NCBI GenBank assembly: GCA_050949415.1
Contig: JBMNFR010000016.1
Location: 62,001 to 126,000 of the forward strand
DNA: 64,000 nucleotides
Direction of reading: 5' to 3'
DNA from: JAAZKI01 sp012799905
GTDB lineage: Bacteria; Verrucomicrobiota; Lentisphaeria; Oligosphaerales; Oligosphaeraceae
In this document: positions 21,044 through 30,308 of the stretch, one piece after another
Layout: each line of letters opens with the position of its first letter
Numbering within the stretch: the stretch's first letter is position 1
Program-made: the position numbers and the translations under genes
The notes under the pieces: model-generated
Seen by the model: the letters and a program-made list of their open reading frames with translations, nothing else
What the model was told of the DNA's origin: nothing
Database searches by the model: none

Positions 21044-22153
21044 ATGACGAACAGCGCGGTTGGAACGCAATCTTTTGCTACGGAGAAGGCGGTTGAAGCC
21101 GGACGCAAGCTCCGGTGGGCGTTTATTGGATGCGGGGGAATTTGCACGACGCACTTGAAGGCGATTGCGAAGATTCCGGAAATCGAGGTGGTGGCTGGCT
21201 GCGACATCAAGCCCGAACGCCTGAAATTGATGCAGGACGAATACGGGATCAAGGCCGTCTATGAAAAGTGGGACGACATGTTGGCGGAGGTCAAGCCGGA
21301 CGTGGTTGACGTGTGCACGCCGAACGGAGTGCACATGCCAGCGTCAGTGGCGGCTTCGGAGGCCGGCTGCCACGTAATTGTTGAAAAGCCGATGGCGATG
21401 AATCCGGCCGAATGTCAGCAGATGATTGACGCGGCCAAGGCCGCTGGCAAGCTGATTTGCATCGGCTTCCAATTCCGCTATCATCCCAACACCGAGATGT
21501 TCCGGCGGGCGTTTGACGCTGGCGAGATTGGCGACATCCTGTATGTCAAATGCCAGGCTTTGCGTCGTCGCGGCGTTCCTAACTGGGGCGTGTTTGGGCA
21601 GAAGGAATTGCAGGGCGGCGGGCCGATGATTGACATTGGCGTGCACATCATGGAATCAGCCCATTACTGCATGGGCGAGCCGCGGCCAGTGGCGGCGACA
21701 GGGAATTGCTGGACGTACCTCGGCGACAGGCCCTCGGAAGTCCTCAACGCATGGCCGAATTGGGACTGGAAGACGTTTACAGTGGAAGACTTGGCCATCG
21801 GCCATATCCGCTTTGACAATGGCGCCATCATGCAGGTGGAGTCGTCGTTCTGCGCTCATATTGAGAAGGATATCTTCAACTTCCAGATCATGGGCACCAA
21901 AGGCGGCTTCAACTGGGAGACGGCGACGATCTTCACGGATCGGGCCGGCACCATGATCAACAGCAAGGCCGCTTTCCTGCCAAGCACTGAATTCGGCGCC
22001 TTGTTCGTGGCCAAGCTGAAGAATTTTGCTAACGCCTGCTTGCAGGGCACGCCGATGCGGGCGCCGGGCGAAGCTGGCTTGACCGTGCAAAAGATGATTG
22101 ACGGCATCTATCGGTCGGCTGAGGCTGGTGGCAAGGAAGTCGTCATCGCCTAA
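21044..22153 (+). CDS. Gfo/Idh/MocA family oxidoreductase
   Basis: A 369-aa NAD(P)-dependent sugar or cyclitol dehydrogenase. The Rossmann fold starts with WAFIGCGGICTTHLKAI (about residues 24-40), followed by VAGCDIKPERL. The catalytic lysine is in VIVEKPMAMN (about residue 112), and the C-terminal alpha/beta domain contains GGPMIDIGVHIME with the expected Asp-Ile-Gly-x-His motif. No signal peptide is evident, so it acts in the cytoplasm. AGGAGA precedes the ATG by 11 bases. A second family member is at 30309-31415. The substrate is unknown. Confidence 0.93.
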   Translation: MTNSAVGTQSFATEKAVEAGRKLRWAFIGCGGICTTHLKAIAKIPEIEVVAGCDIKPERLKLMQDEYGIKAVYEKWDDMLAEVKPDVVDVCTPNGVHMPASVAASEAGCHVIVEKPMAMNPAECQQMIDAAKAAGKLICIGFQFRYHPNTEMFRRAFDAGEIGDILYVKCQALRRRGVPNWGVFGQKELQGGGPMIDIGVHIMESAHYCMGEPRPVAATGNCWTYLGDRPSEVLNAWPNWDWKTFTVEDLAIGHIRFDNGAIMQVESSFCAHIEKDIFNFQIMGTKGGFNWETATIFTDRAGTMINSKAAFLPSTEFGALFVAKLKNFANACLQGTPMRAPGEAGLTVQKMIDGIYRSAEAGGKEVVIA

Positions 22154-22165
22154 GCGGGGTGTCTT

Positions 22166-22214
22166 CCTCTTCCGACGGCGTCAGGGCCAATGCCGTCTGC
22201 GCCGCCGGAAGAGG
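22166..22214. terminator. Long imperfect hairpin between two plus-strand genes
   Basis: CCTCTTCCGACGGCG (22166-22180) pairs with CGCCGCCGGAAGAGG (22200-22214) with one mismatch in 15 bp and a 19-base loop. It lies 13 bp after the dehydrogenase stop. There is only TTTG after the stem, so it would be a weak intrinsic terminator or an RNA-stability element. Confidence 0.45.
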
Positions 22215-22365
22215 TTTGTCCTTGCCGTTGGCCAGATGTTTGTGCGCCTGGAGGGCGCTGGGCGCCTGGCTATTATTTCCCAGGAAAATCAATGCAGGGG
22301 CGAGAGCAGGGTGGGACAGCCCTGCTTTTCGCTGTAAGCAGTTCCAATAATCAGCCTGGAGTGCT

Positions 22366-23388
22366 ATGTCATCAATCAGGATATTAGCGGGTGACGAAGA
22401 GAAATTGCCGGCGCTTGAAGATGCTTTGGCAGCGATGCCGGTGGATATGACGATGCCGGCGCCGGAGGATTGGCGACCGCGCCAATGGCAGACCACCTTG
22501 GCCCAGAGTTTTCCCGTCACTGGGCCGGCGACGTACCGCAAAGGCTCTCACAGCACCCTGGTTTTTTTGCCCGGTCCTGGCAACGGCTGGTGGCTGAAGC
22601 GCCTTGACCTGGAGGAGCAGCTGCCGATTAAGGTTTCAGTGCGCAATGTATGGACGGCGCATCGCAACATCGTTTTGCGCAGCGGCAGTCCGCACAACTA
22701 CGTGCGCATGACTGAGCATATTATTGCGCATCGTCTCGGGCTTGGTCTTGACAATGCGGCCATCGGCATTGACAGCGGTGATCCGCCCCTGTTCAATATC
22801 GGGAGCCTGCCGATTGTCGAGGCGGTGCGGGCAGCCGGCATCGTCGAAGACAAAACCCGGCCATTGCGCTATGTCGCTGTCAAGGAGCCGGTCGCCTTGG
22901 TGTCTGCCAACGGCGGCTCTTATCTGCGGGTTGATCCACCGCCGCCTGGCTGTCGAAAACTCTCTTTTGACGTCGGCATCGACTTTCCGACTGCGATTGG
23001 CCAGCAGCGGATTCAGTTTGATTTGCATGACGACGCGTTTATGCATGGCGCTCACGCGCGCACCAACTGCTCCCGTGCCCAGGTGCTGTACATGTGCACC
23101 ATTGGCAAGCTGTTTGCAGACACGCGCAATCTCGGCTACACGCGGGATAATATCTTAATCGCCGGGAAAGACCGCTATTATAACGAACCGCGGATGATGC
23201 GTGACGGCAAGTCGTTGGAAGCAGTCTGGCACCGCGCCTGCCTGGACCTGATCGCTGCCCTGTCGCTGCTTGACGAAGGACGGCTGTGCGGGAAAGTCAC
23301 CTCCTACAAGGCCGGCCACGCCCTTGATTGCCGGCTGATGACGCTGCTGTACCGGGATGAATTGCTCGAACCGCTGCCCAGCATTTAG
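22366..23388 (+). CDS. LpxC-like UDP-3-O-acyl-GlcNAc deacetylase, divergent
   Basis: A 340-aa protein with the full LpxC fold: an N-terminal repeat (SFPVTGPATYRKGSHSTLVFLPG), MTEHIIAHRLGLGLDNAAIGID (residues 115-136), NIGSLPIVEAVRAAGI, HARTNCSRAQVLY, and SYKAGHALDCRLM near the C-terminus. LpxC commits UDP-GlcNAc acyl esters to lipid A synthesis. Glu117 and His118 match the Glu-His pair of the active site, and His318 matches the catalytic His. The zinc pair normally spaced HxxxD appears as HRACLD (His289, Asp294, one residue longer), and the following Asp of the IGD motif is Ala. The early GLHTG motif is also missing. It may therefore be a paralogue with altered activity. GGAG lies six bases before the ATG. 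Confidence 0.78.
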   Translation: MSSIRILAGDEEKLPALEDALAAMPVDMTMPAPEDWRPRQWQTTLAQSFPVTGPATYRKGSHSTLVFLPGPGNGWWLKRLDLEEQLPIKVSVRNVWTAHRNIVLRSGSPHNYVRMTEHIIAHRLGLGLDNAAIGIDSGDPPLFNIGSLPIVEAVRAAGIVEDKTRPLRYVAVKEPVALVSANGGSYLRVDPPPPGCRKLSFDVGIDFPTAIGQQRIQFDLHDDAFMHGAHARTNCSRAQVLYMCTIGKLFADTRNLGYTRDNILIAGKDRYYNEPRMMRDGKSLEAVWHRACLDLIAALSLLDEGRLCGKVTSYKAGHALDCRLMTLLYRDELLEPLPSI

Positions 23389-23457
23389 TCGGTTGCTTGA
23401 GCGGGCCGAAACCAGAAAAGGCGCAGGTCGTGCCGTGAATGAGGGCGAAGGCAACAC

Positions 23458-24441
23458 ATGAGCGCGTTGCGAGACCGCAGTCAATTTTATTTTTCCCTGG
23501 CGTCGATGTTAGAGGCCGGGGTGCCCATGCTGCGGGCGATGAAGCAAAGTTATCCAGGCCGATTCCGTCGCGTCGCCCGTGCGCTTGGGGAGCGGCTGGA
23601 GGCAGGCGCCAGTTTAAGCGACGCTGTGCGCGAGGCGACGGCTTTTTCCGGGTTTGAGCGCAGCGTCATCACAGCCGGTGAATTGACCGGCAATCTGCCG
23701 ACCGTCTTTCGTTCTCTTGGAGAGTGGTTTGCTCTTAAGCAGACTTTGCGCGGCAAAGTCATCAGCAGTATGCTCTATCCCCTGCTGATGTATCATTTTG
23801 CCGGGCCGGTGTTGTGCGTGGCTGATTTCTTTATCGGCAAAGCCACGGAGCAAGAGGTGAACCTGGCCGCCTTGGTCTGGCGACTGGTGTGGTGGACGGC
23901 GCTGCCGTGGGTGCTGTACATTGCCGGCCGCATGGTCTGGCCAATGCTGCGGCGCAGCTATGTGTTTGGGAGCGTGATCAGCGCCTTGCCAGTAGTGGGC
24001 AAATTGTTGTTTCGCCTGGAAGGCGCCAGTTTTTTCAAGTCACTCAGCTTGTGTCTCAACGCCGGGCTGGGGGCGGCTGTTTCGGTGCGGACAGCGGCGG
24101 ACAGCAGCGTCAACCAGGTTTTCCGCCGCCGTTACCAGCGGATGGCGAAGGTGATTGAAAATGAGTCAGTCGGATTTGTGGAAGCCTACAGCCGTCATCA
24201 GACGGGGCGGGAGGCAAAGTCGCCGATTCCGGCCCTGATGACCACCGGCGAGGAATCCGGCCAACTTGATGAATACGCAGAGCGGATTGCGCGGATGCTG
24301 ACGGACGAGGCCAGCCAGCAGCTGGAGACGTTGGCCAATCTGCTTCCCAAGGCTATGTATTTCGGGCTGATGTGCTACATTGGCTACAAGATCATCTCTT
24401 TTTATGCGAGCTTTGCTTCTAAGCTTTCTGAGCTGCTGTAG
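23458..24441 (+). CDS. Type II secretion/type IV pilus F (GspF/PilC) family inner-membrane protein
   Basis: A 327-aa platform protein for pseudopilus or pilus assembly. Two T2SF repeats are visible: residues about 5-125 (YFSLASMLEAGVPMLRAMKQS ... VITAGELTGNLPTVFRSL, then a hydrophobic segment) and about 185-310 (FFKSLSLCLNAGLGAAVSVRTA ... MTTGEESGQLDEYAERIARML, then a terminal hydrophobic segment). Hydrophobic stretches around 108-128, 140-175 and 300-320 fit three membrane helices. It is shorter than canonical PilC/GspF (about 400 aa) because the N-terminal region is reduced. It lies 69 bp after the LpxC-like gene. The PilT-type ATPase at 41506 could serve the same machine. Confidence 0.87.
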   Translation: MSALRDRSQFYFSLASMLEAGVPMLRAMKQSYPGRFRRVARALGERLEAGASLSDAVREATAFSGFERSVITAGELTGNLPTVFRSLGEWFALKQTLRGKVISSMLYPLLMYHFAGPVLCVADFFIGKATEQEVNLAALVWRLVWWTALPWVLYIAGRMVWPMLRRSYVFGSVISALPVVGKLLFRLEGASFFKSLSLCLNAGLGAAVSVRTAADSSVNQVFRRRYQRMAKVIENESVGFVEAYSRHQTGREAKSPIPALMTTGEESGQLDEYAERIARMLTDEASQQLETLANLLPKAMYFGLMCYIGYKIISFYASFASKLSELL

Positions 24442-24480
24442 AGAGGAATTGATGGTCATGCAACACGCAAAGGAGCAGGC

Positions 24481-25344
24481 ATGAGTTGGCGGGAATTGTA
24501 TCCTTTTACGCCCAAGCGGCATACGACTGCTGAGGGCTTAGGGATGAGTTATGTTGATGAGGGAACCGGCGAAGCCGTCGTCATGTTGCACGGCAATCCG
24601 ACCTGGTCGTTTTTTTTCCGCGATTTGATCCAGGCCGCAGCAGCCGCCGGCTGGCGGGCCTTGGCGCCGGACTTGATTGGCTGCGGGCTTTCGGACAAGC
24701 CGCAAGACTGGTCGTATCGCCTGGAAGACCATATCCGAATTGTGGAAAATTGGCTTGAGAACGATTTGCGGCTCAATCGCGTCAACCTCGTTCTGCACGA
24801 CTGGGGCGGCGGCGTCGGCATGGGATACGCTGTTCGGCATCCGGAGAAGATCGGCAAGATCGTGCTGATGAATACGGCGGCGTATTTATCTGACGACTGT
24901 CCTCGACGGATTGCGCTGTGCCGTTGTCCGGGCCTAGGCGCTTTTTTGGTGCGCGGCCTGAATGGCTTTGTCGAGGCGGCTATTCGGATGGCGCCTGCGA
25001 CCCGTCTGCCAGCAGCGGTGCGGGCCGGCTATCGGCATCCCTACGGCAATTGGCATGACCGGATTGCGACATTGCGGTTTGTGCAAGACATCCCCTTGCA
25101 GCCGTCACATCCGACTTGGCCGACCTTGGCCGCCATTGGCGAGCAGCTGCCGCTGCTGGCGGACAAAAAGATTCTTATGTGCTGGGGCGAACAGGATTTT
25201 TGCTTCAATATGCGGTTCTTGGAGCGCTGGCGCGAGATTTACCCCCAGGCCGAAGTCAAGAGCTGGCCAGAGGCAGCGCATTATTTGTTGGAAGACGCCG
25301 GGGAGGAAATCATCCCGGCAATAGTCGCTTTTTTGCAAAAATAG
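24481..25344 (+). CDS. Alpha/beta hydrolase, OleB/haloalkane dehalogenase-like
   Basis: A 287-aa alpha/beta hydrolase with an Asp nucleophile instead of Ser: VLHDWGGGVGMG with Asp107. The oxyanion segment is MLHGNPTWSFFFRDL (residues 35-49), followed by LAPDLIGCGLSDKP. RGLNGFVEAA, FVQDIPL, CWGEQDFCFNMRFLERW and AAHYLLEDA are features I associate with OleB, the beta-lactone decarboxylase of olefinic hydrocarbon synthesis, more than with dehalogenases that act on haloalkanes. The OleA, OleC and OleD partners are not in the window, so assignment is tentative. AAAGGAG sits eight bases before the ATG. It follows the F-protein gene by 39 bp. Confidence 0.78.
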   Translation: MSWRELYPFTPKRHTTAEGLGMSYVDEGTGEAVVMLHGNPTWSFFFRDLIQAAAAAGWRALAPDLIGCGLSDKPQDWSYRLEDHIRIVENWLENDLRLNRVNLVLHDWGGGVGMGYAVRHPEKIGKIVLMNTAAYLSDDCPRRIALCRCPGLGAFLVRGLNGFVEAAIRMAPATRLPAAVRAGYRHPYGNWHDRIATLRFVQDIPLQPSHPTWPTLAAIGEQLPLLADKKILMCWGEQDFCFNMRFLERWREIYPQAEVKSWPEAAHYLLEDAGEEIIPAIVAFLQK

Positions 25345-25439
25345 TTGCAGCAGGGCCGAGATGGGAGTATATGTAATATGACGGATGTCACCCGGTGCGA
25401 CCAGGAAAAAACCTATCATTACAAAGGAGGTTTCAGAGA

Positions 25440-26450
25440 ATGAGAAGGCATGTTATGATGTTAGCCATGACAGCGTGTGCGGCTCTATTGGCCGTTGGCT
25501 GTCAGAGTAGCGGCGGGGCTGGCTCGGCTCTGGCGAAAAAAGCGCCGCCAGTGGTGTATGGTCAGACGGCTCGGCCCGTGACCCCGCTGTACACTCCGAC
25601 CAGCGGCGCCATGACGCCAGTAGTTGACCAGGAGGAAGTCCTGATGCTGGATGAATTTCTTAATCCGCAGCGTTGGGGGCCGTCAGAAGCCACAGTCAGC
25701 GCTTCTGAAATGGTCGTTGACGGCAAACCGGCTCTGCACATGCACATCCCGGTTGACCATTACGCCGGCGAAGCGAAATACCCAATCGGCTGGCCGCGCA
25801 TGTACTTCCACTTGAAGACGCCAGAAAAGATTTTTGCGCAGTATGACCGGTTTGAATTCAAGATTTACGCCACCATGAGCCGTGAGGACGTTCCCGCTTC
25901 CGCCTTGAATGTGGCCCTGTACGCTGGGGGCAGGACGCCGAACGCTTCCATTAAGTTTGGCAAGGAAGTGCCTTTGCCCCTGGGCCAGTGGACCCAGGTC
26001 CGCAAACCAATTTCCGAGATCAAGTCGCCAGAGCAGCTGGAAAAGATCGGCGTGAACATCAGTGAGAGTGAATATCGCCACGGGGACAAGCTGGACTTTC
26101 ATTTTGCCGACTTCCGGCTGGTTCGGTCGAGTTTTTGCCGGGTGTCAGCCATGACAGCGCAGTCAGCCGTGCTGTTTGCCGATACCGGCGTGATTCCGGT
26201 TGAGATTGTGGTCGAGGGACCCGCGTCAGACGCGGCGCGGGGGATTCCGTTTGAGCTGTCCCAGGGCGGCAAGTCGTTGCGCTTGGAGACGCTCCCGGTG
26301 CGGCGCGGCAAGCAGAGGCTGGATATTGACGTGGCCGAGCTGCGCTTGGCGCCAGGCGAATACCAGCTGACCGCGTTTCCCGCTAATCCGGAGCGCAAGG
26401 TCAGTGTGCCAATCAAAGTCATTTCTTCACCGTGGGAGGCCAGCAAATGA
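25440..26450 (+). CDS. Predicted lipoprotein with carbohydrate-binding-like beta domain
   Basis: A 336-aa exported protein. The N-terminus MRRHVMMLAMTACAALLAVGC is a lipoprotein signal with the lipobox AVGC (Cys at about residue 21), followed by a Gly/Ser-rich linker. Residues about 70-230 (LDEFLNPQRWGPSEATVSAS, YFHLKTP, YDRFEFKIYATMS, FADFRLVRSS) look like a jelly-roll carbohydrate-binding module, and the last 90 residues form a further beta domain. Function is not otherwise recognisable. AAAGGAGG is placed about ten bases before the ATG at 25440. The next gene starts before this one ends (26447), so the two are translationally coupled. Confidence 0.75.
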   Translation: MRRHVMMLAMTACAALLAVGCQSSGGAGSALAKKAPPVVYGQTARPVTPLYTPTSGAMTPVVDQEEVLMLDEFLNPQRWGPSEATVSASEMVVDGKPALHMHIPVDHYAGEAKYPIGWPRMYFHLKTPEKIFAQYDRFEFKIYATMSREDVPASALNVALYAGGRTPNASIKFGKEVPLPLGQWTQVRKPISEIKSPEQLEKIGVNISESEYRHGDKLDFHFADFRLVRSSFCRVSAMTAQSAVLFADTGVIPVEIVVEGPASDAARGIPFELSQGGKSLRLETLPVRRGKQRLDIDVAELRLAPGEYQLTAFPANPERKVSVPIKVISSPWEASK

Positions 26451-27761
26451 AAACACCGCAAGACAGACGGACGTTTCCGTTGTTTCCCAAGCTGCTGGCA
26501 GCACTCCTGTTGATGGGAACTGCCGTTTCAGCGCAGATTGAGACGTATGTTGTGGACGTGGTGGCCAAGCAGCCAGTCGTAATTGATGGCCATTTGACGC
26601 GAAGACTGCTGGCAAGGGCCGGCATTGATCAAAGAATTCCAGCCCTTCCGGCTTGCTCCTGATGCCACCATGCCAGAGACCAGGGCTTGGCTGGCAAAGG
26701 AAAAAGACGCCTTGCTCATTGCGGTGGAGTGCATGGAGCCGGATATGAAGTCACTGTACCTCAAAGCCACGGAGCATGACGGTAAAACCTGGATGGACGA
26801 CAGCGTTGAGTTGTTTTTCAATCCGGCGGGCGATCGGCAGAGCCACGTTCAGATCGTCGTCAATGCCAATGGCGTAATCATGGACGGCATCAGCGACTAT
26901 TTCGGCGCCAAATTGGACTTAAGCTGGGAAAGCGGCTTGATTGCCAAGGTTCAGAAGCAGAAAGACCGCTGGGCCCTGGAGGCGCGCCTGCCGTATGCCA
27001 ATTTGCCGCTGGGACGTCCCGGGGCAGACTGGACGTTCCACATCGCCCGGGGGCGGCGAGCCGGCGTGCAGACGCAGCTGGCCACCAGCCTGAAGTCGTC
27101 AATCAGCAAGTTTGCCGAACTGACGGCCTTTGACGTCTTGCGCGGCATCAGCCCGGAGGGCATGCGTCTGAGCCTGGTTGCGTATGACTTTGGCGACTGC
27201 CAGGTTGGCCGCAATGAAGCTCGGCTCACCTTGAAGAATTGGGACCAAAAGCCTGCTGATGTCATGGTGAGAGGCGGCCTGAGCGGACAAAAAGTCAGCG
27301 AGCGGACGGTCACCGTCGTGCCACAGAAAGAGGTGGACGTCGCCATCGAATGGGAGTTGACCGAGCAGGACGCCGGCGCAGGTTTGGAGATTGAAGTGCT
27401 TTCCGCTGGCCGCGTCATACGCAAGCTCATGCGTCAGCTGGCGACCGTGCCGCCCGTGTTGGGCAAGTTAGAACGCAACGTTTTTTATTTGACCGATTGT
27501 GAGGCTACGACCGTGCGTTTCCCGGTGCAGGTCGCTACATTGTCACGGCGGCAGCTGACCATATCATGGTGGCTGGCAGACCAGAGCGGCCGGTGTGTTG
27601 TCAGCGGCTTTACCCACGCTATCGGGCCTGAGGCCGTGCTGCGCATCTTTTGGTCATTCGCGGACAGTGGCCGGTACCAGCTGTTGCGCCGCCTGGAGCA
27701 GGACGGTCGAATCATCGCCGAAGCCAGAGACGACATCGTGCTGATTCGGGGGCCATTTTAA
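26447..27761 (+). pseudogene. Secreted protein with CBM9-like domain, one frameshift
   Basis: The start MKTPQDRRTFPLFPKLLAAL at 26447 is a signal peptide followed by AKQPVVIDGHLT, the usual beginning of a CBM9-like sugar-binding domain. Near 26600 the frame shifts by one base; read in the other frame the sequence continues CWQGPALIKEFQPFRLAP, then TRAWLAKEKDALLIAVECME and DDSVELFFNPAGD, all typical of CBM9-like domains. The remainder (to 27761) contains more beta structure. So one intact gene of about 437 codons is broken by a single indel. It overlaps the end of the lipoprotein gene by 4 bp. The break may be a sequence error. Confidence 0.78.
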
Positions 27762-27824
27762 GAGATAGCCGGTCAGAGTGACGTGAATATTGCAGCGTAC
27801 CATCTTGGAAAAAGGATGAAAGAT

Positions 27825-30137
27825 ATGACAAACAAAGGATTATTTGCTCGGGCCTTTGGCCTGGGGCTGGCATTTCTGGCCAGTGCGACTATCGGCTGGG
27901 CTGACGCGCACCGCTTTGACTTTGCTAAGGCGGAGGCGCCGTTGCGGAAGGGCTTTGTGCGGGTGACGGAAAAGGGCGGCGAAAAGGCGTCCTGGACAGC
28001 TGGCGCTGCCGACATCCGGGCGAATTACACGCCGATTACGCGGGAGTGGAAGATGAATATTGGCCGCGGCCGCCAGTTGCCGCCGCCGAATTATCCGATT
28101 GATTTGACCTGCGGCCACGTGCAGAGCAAAGAGCCGGCGACGCTGGCGCTGAAGGTGCCGGCCGGCGATTATCGGGTCTGGGTGCTGACTGGCAACGGCG
28201 GCGGCAATTACCGCCAAGTCTGGGACATCACGGTCGCCAGCGCCATGGACAAAGCCGGGACGACCTATGCCGGCAGCCAGGAGCTGATGGACTTTGAACT
28301 GGACGCCAAGGCCGATGCCAACGGCTTGAAGCTGGATGTGTCGACCCGCAGCCGCTGGGTCATCAACACAATCATCGCCGTGCCGAAAAAGGAATGGATA
28401 GCATATCGCGACGGCGAATTGCAGGCTATCCGCCACGAATGTTTTGTCTTGCCGCCGGATGAATTGGCCAAGTGGAAGGAAACGCCCCAGACCAGCGATG
28501 TGCCAGAGCCGACCTGGACAGAGAAGCAGAAGGCTGACGGCCTGGCGATTTTCGCACGGCCGTGGGTTGAGCCGGTGTGGCCGGACCATTTCCCGCGAGC
28601 GCATGAAATCAATGCGCCGGTGCGGGCATTCGCCGCCCAAAATGAATATGAACCGCTCACCTTCACGATTCACCCTTTGCGTAATTTTGAAAGTCTCCAG
28701 GTGACGGTCGGACGGTTGGTCAACGAGAATGGCGCGACGTTGCCGGAAACCGCGATTGATCTGCGCTATGTCCGTTATATGCACGTCCGCCCGAATTATT
28801 CGACCTTCAATATCTACTATCGGGCGCCGGACGTGCTCATGCCCTGGCGTGGGGCGCAGCGTCTGATCAAGGGCGAGAACTTCCGGGTTTGGATTACTGT
28901 CCAGGTCGAGCCGGGCACTCCGGTCGGGATATACACTGGCGAGGTTGAGGTCAAGGCTGACAATACGACTGTCGCCGTGCCGATCAGCCTGCGAGTGCTG
29001 CCGATTCACTTGCTGAAGGATGAAAGCCTGATCTATGGGCAGTATTACCGCCATCCGTATGCCAATATGAATGCCGCGCCGGACGATTTTTCGCGCTCCT
29101 GGTGGCGGCGCAAGGCCGAAGCCGAGCATGAGGACATGCGCGCCATCGGCATGAACACGCTGGTCAGCAGCATTGGGGTGACCGAGTCGAACGGTCGCTG
29201 GGTCGTCAATGGCGACGGATTCCAGCGTGTCGTCGACCTGTATCGCAAGGTCGGCTTTTCCAAACCCATTGCCTGCTCGTTCAATGTCGGCAGCATCTAC
29301 CACAAATATATGAAAGCCGGCATGGGCTCCCACCTCAGCCTGCTGAAAATGCCGCCGGATGAATTTTTCACTGATGTGACAGCGTCGGTGCAGGCGATTG
29401 TCAATGAGGCCAAGCGTCGCGAGTGGCCGCCGATTTTGTTTTATCCTATTGATGAGCCTTCGACCAATCCGTTGTCCGTGGCGTTTATGACTCGCATCAT
29501 GCAGGCGATCAAGGCGGTTCCTGGCGCGCGTACGTACGTGACGGCTGATCCGGCACATGAGCAGTTTGCTCCGATGCGGCCTTTTGTCGACGTCTGGTGC
29601 TGCCAACCATTTACGTTCCCGAAGGACTTTATTGAGCGTGACATGGCCGAGAACCCGGGCTTGGAATACTGGTGCTATCCCAATCACATTTCCGGCGAAA
29701 ACGACCATACCCCGACCAAGGGCGCTCGCATGACCTACGGTTTCGGATTCTGGAATTCCGGGTTCCGCTGCCTGATTCCGTGGATTTACCAGTCGTCTGG
29801 CGGCAGCCAGTGGAATTACCTGGACTCCTCGTCCTCCGATTTCGTCAACCGTACCGATGTGGACGGCACGCCGATTCCCGTCACTCTGTGGGTGGCCTAC
29901 CGGGAAGGGCTGGATGACGGCCGCTACTTGAACACCCTGGAGAAATGGATTGCGGCGGCAGAGGAAGCCGGCTTTACGGCGGAGGCCCAGGCTGCCCGCG
30001 ATGACATTGAGCTCATTCGTTCCTCCATCAATGTACAGACGAAGTACAAGATTGACGGCCTGTGGGGAGCAGAGACATTTGATGTCTACCGCTGGCTTCT
30101 GGCTCAGCGCATCATGGACTTGAAGAACTTGTTCTGA
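27825..30137 (+). CDS. Secreted glycoside-hydrolase-like protein (DUF4091/GH123-like)
   Basis: A 770-aa exported protein. The signal peptide is MTNKGLFARAFGLGLAFLASATIGWA. An N-terminal carbohydrate-binding-like domain (about 25-200) is followed by a beta domain with PVRAFAAQNEYEPLTFTIHP and VPISLRVLPIHLLK, and a TIM-barrel-like part (about 415-680) with GMNTLVSS, LFYPIDEPSTNP (acidic pair in a catalytic-like position) and GFGFWNSGFRCLIPW. This layout matches DUF4091/GH123-like proteins. The ATG at 27825 is preferred over earlier starts because AAGGATG is about seven bases upstream and it begins the signal peptide. A long opposite-strand frame covers the gene but has no family-like features. 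Confidence 0.82.
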   Translation: MTNKGLFARAFGLGLAFLASATIGWADAHRFDFAKAEAPLRKGFVRVTEKGGEKASWTAGAADIRANYTPITREWKMNIGRGRQLPPPNYPIDLTCGHVQSKEPATLALKVPAGDYRVWVLTGNGGGNYRQVWDITVASAMDKAGTTYAGSQELMDFELDAKADANGLKLDVSTRSRWVINTIIAVPKKEWIAYRDGELQAIRHECFVLPPDELAKWKETPQTSDVPEPTWTEKQKADGLAIFARPWVEPVWPDHFPRAHEINAPVRAFAAQNEYEPLTFTIHPLRNFESLQVTVGRLVNENGATLPETAIDLRYVRYMHVRPNYSTFNIYYRAPDVLMPWRGAQRLIKGENFRVWITVQVEPGTPVGIYTGEVEVKADNTTVAVPISLRVLPIHLLKDESLIYGQYYRHPYANMNAAPDDFSRSWWRRKAEAEHEDMRAIGMNTLVSSIGVTESNGRWVVNGDGFQRVVDLYRKVGFSKPIACSFNVGSIYHKYMKAGMGSHLSLLKMPPDEFFTDVTASVQAIVNEAKRREWPPILFYPIDEPSTNPLSVAFMTRIMQAIKAVPGARTYVTADPAHEQFAPMRPFVDVWCCQPFTFPKDFIERDMAENPGLEYWCYPNHISGENDHTPTKGARMTYGFGFWNSGFRCLIPWIYQSSGGSQWNYLDSSSSDFVNRTDVDGTPIPVTLWVAYREGLDDGRYLNTLEKWIAAAEEAGFTAEAQAARDDIELIRSSINVQTKYKIDGLWGAETFDVYRWLLAQRIMDLKNLF

Positions 30138-30308
30138 AAGTAAACGGCTATTTCGCTTTTCCCGCCCATGAGCGGATGGGAAAGGCGAATGCCGTGTTGT
30201 CATTTGGAGAAAACGTGTTACGTTATTTCTACCTTCGTTTTCGTCGTCACCGGGTCAAGACCTTGTGAAGCATCAACCTCCATCCATTGAAGAAGAGAAG
30301 CAGTCATC

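Noticed and set aside
27840..30203. Very long open frame (about 787 codons) on the minus strand
   Set aside because: It lies antisense to the glycosidase-like gene, which has a signal peptide and family motifs; the antisense product has no recognisable motif and is an effect of GC-rich codon use.
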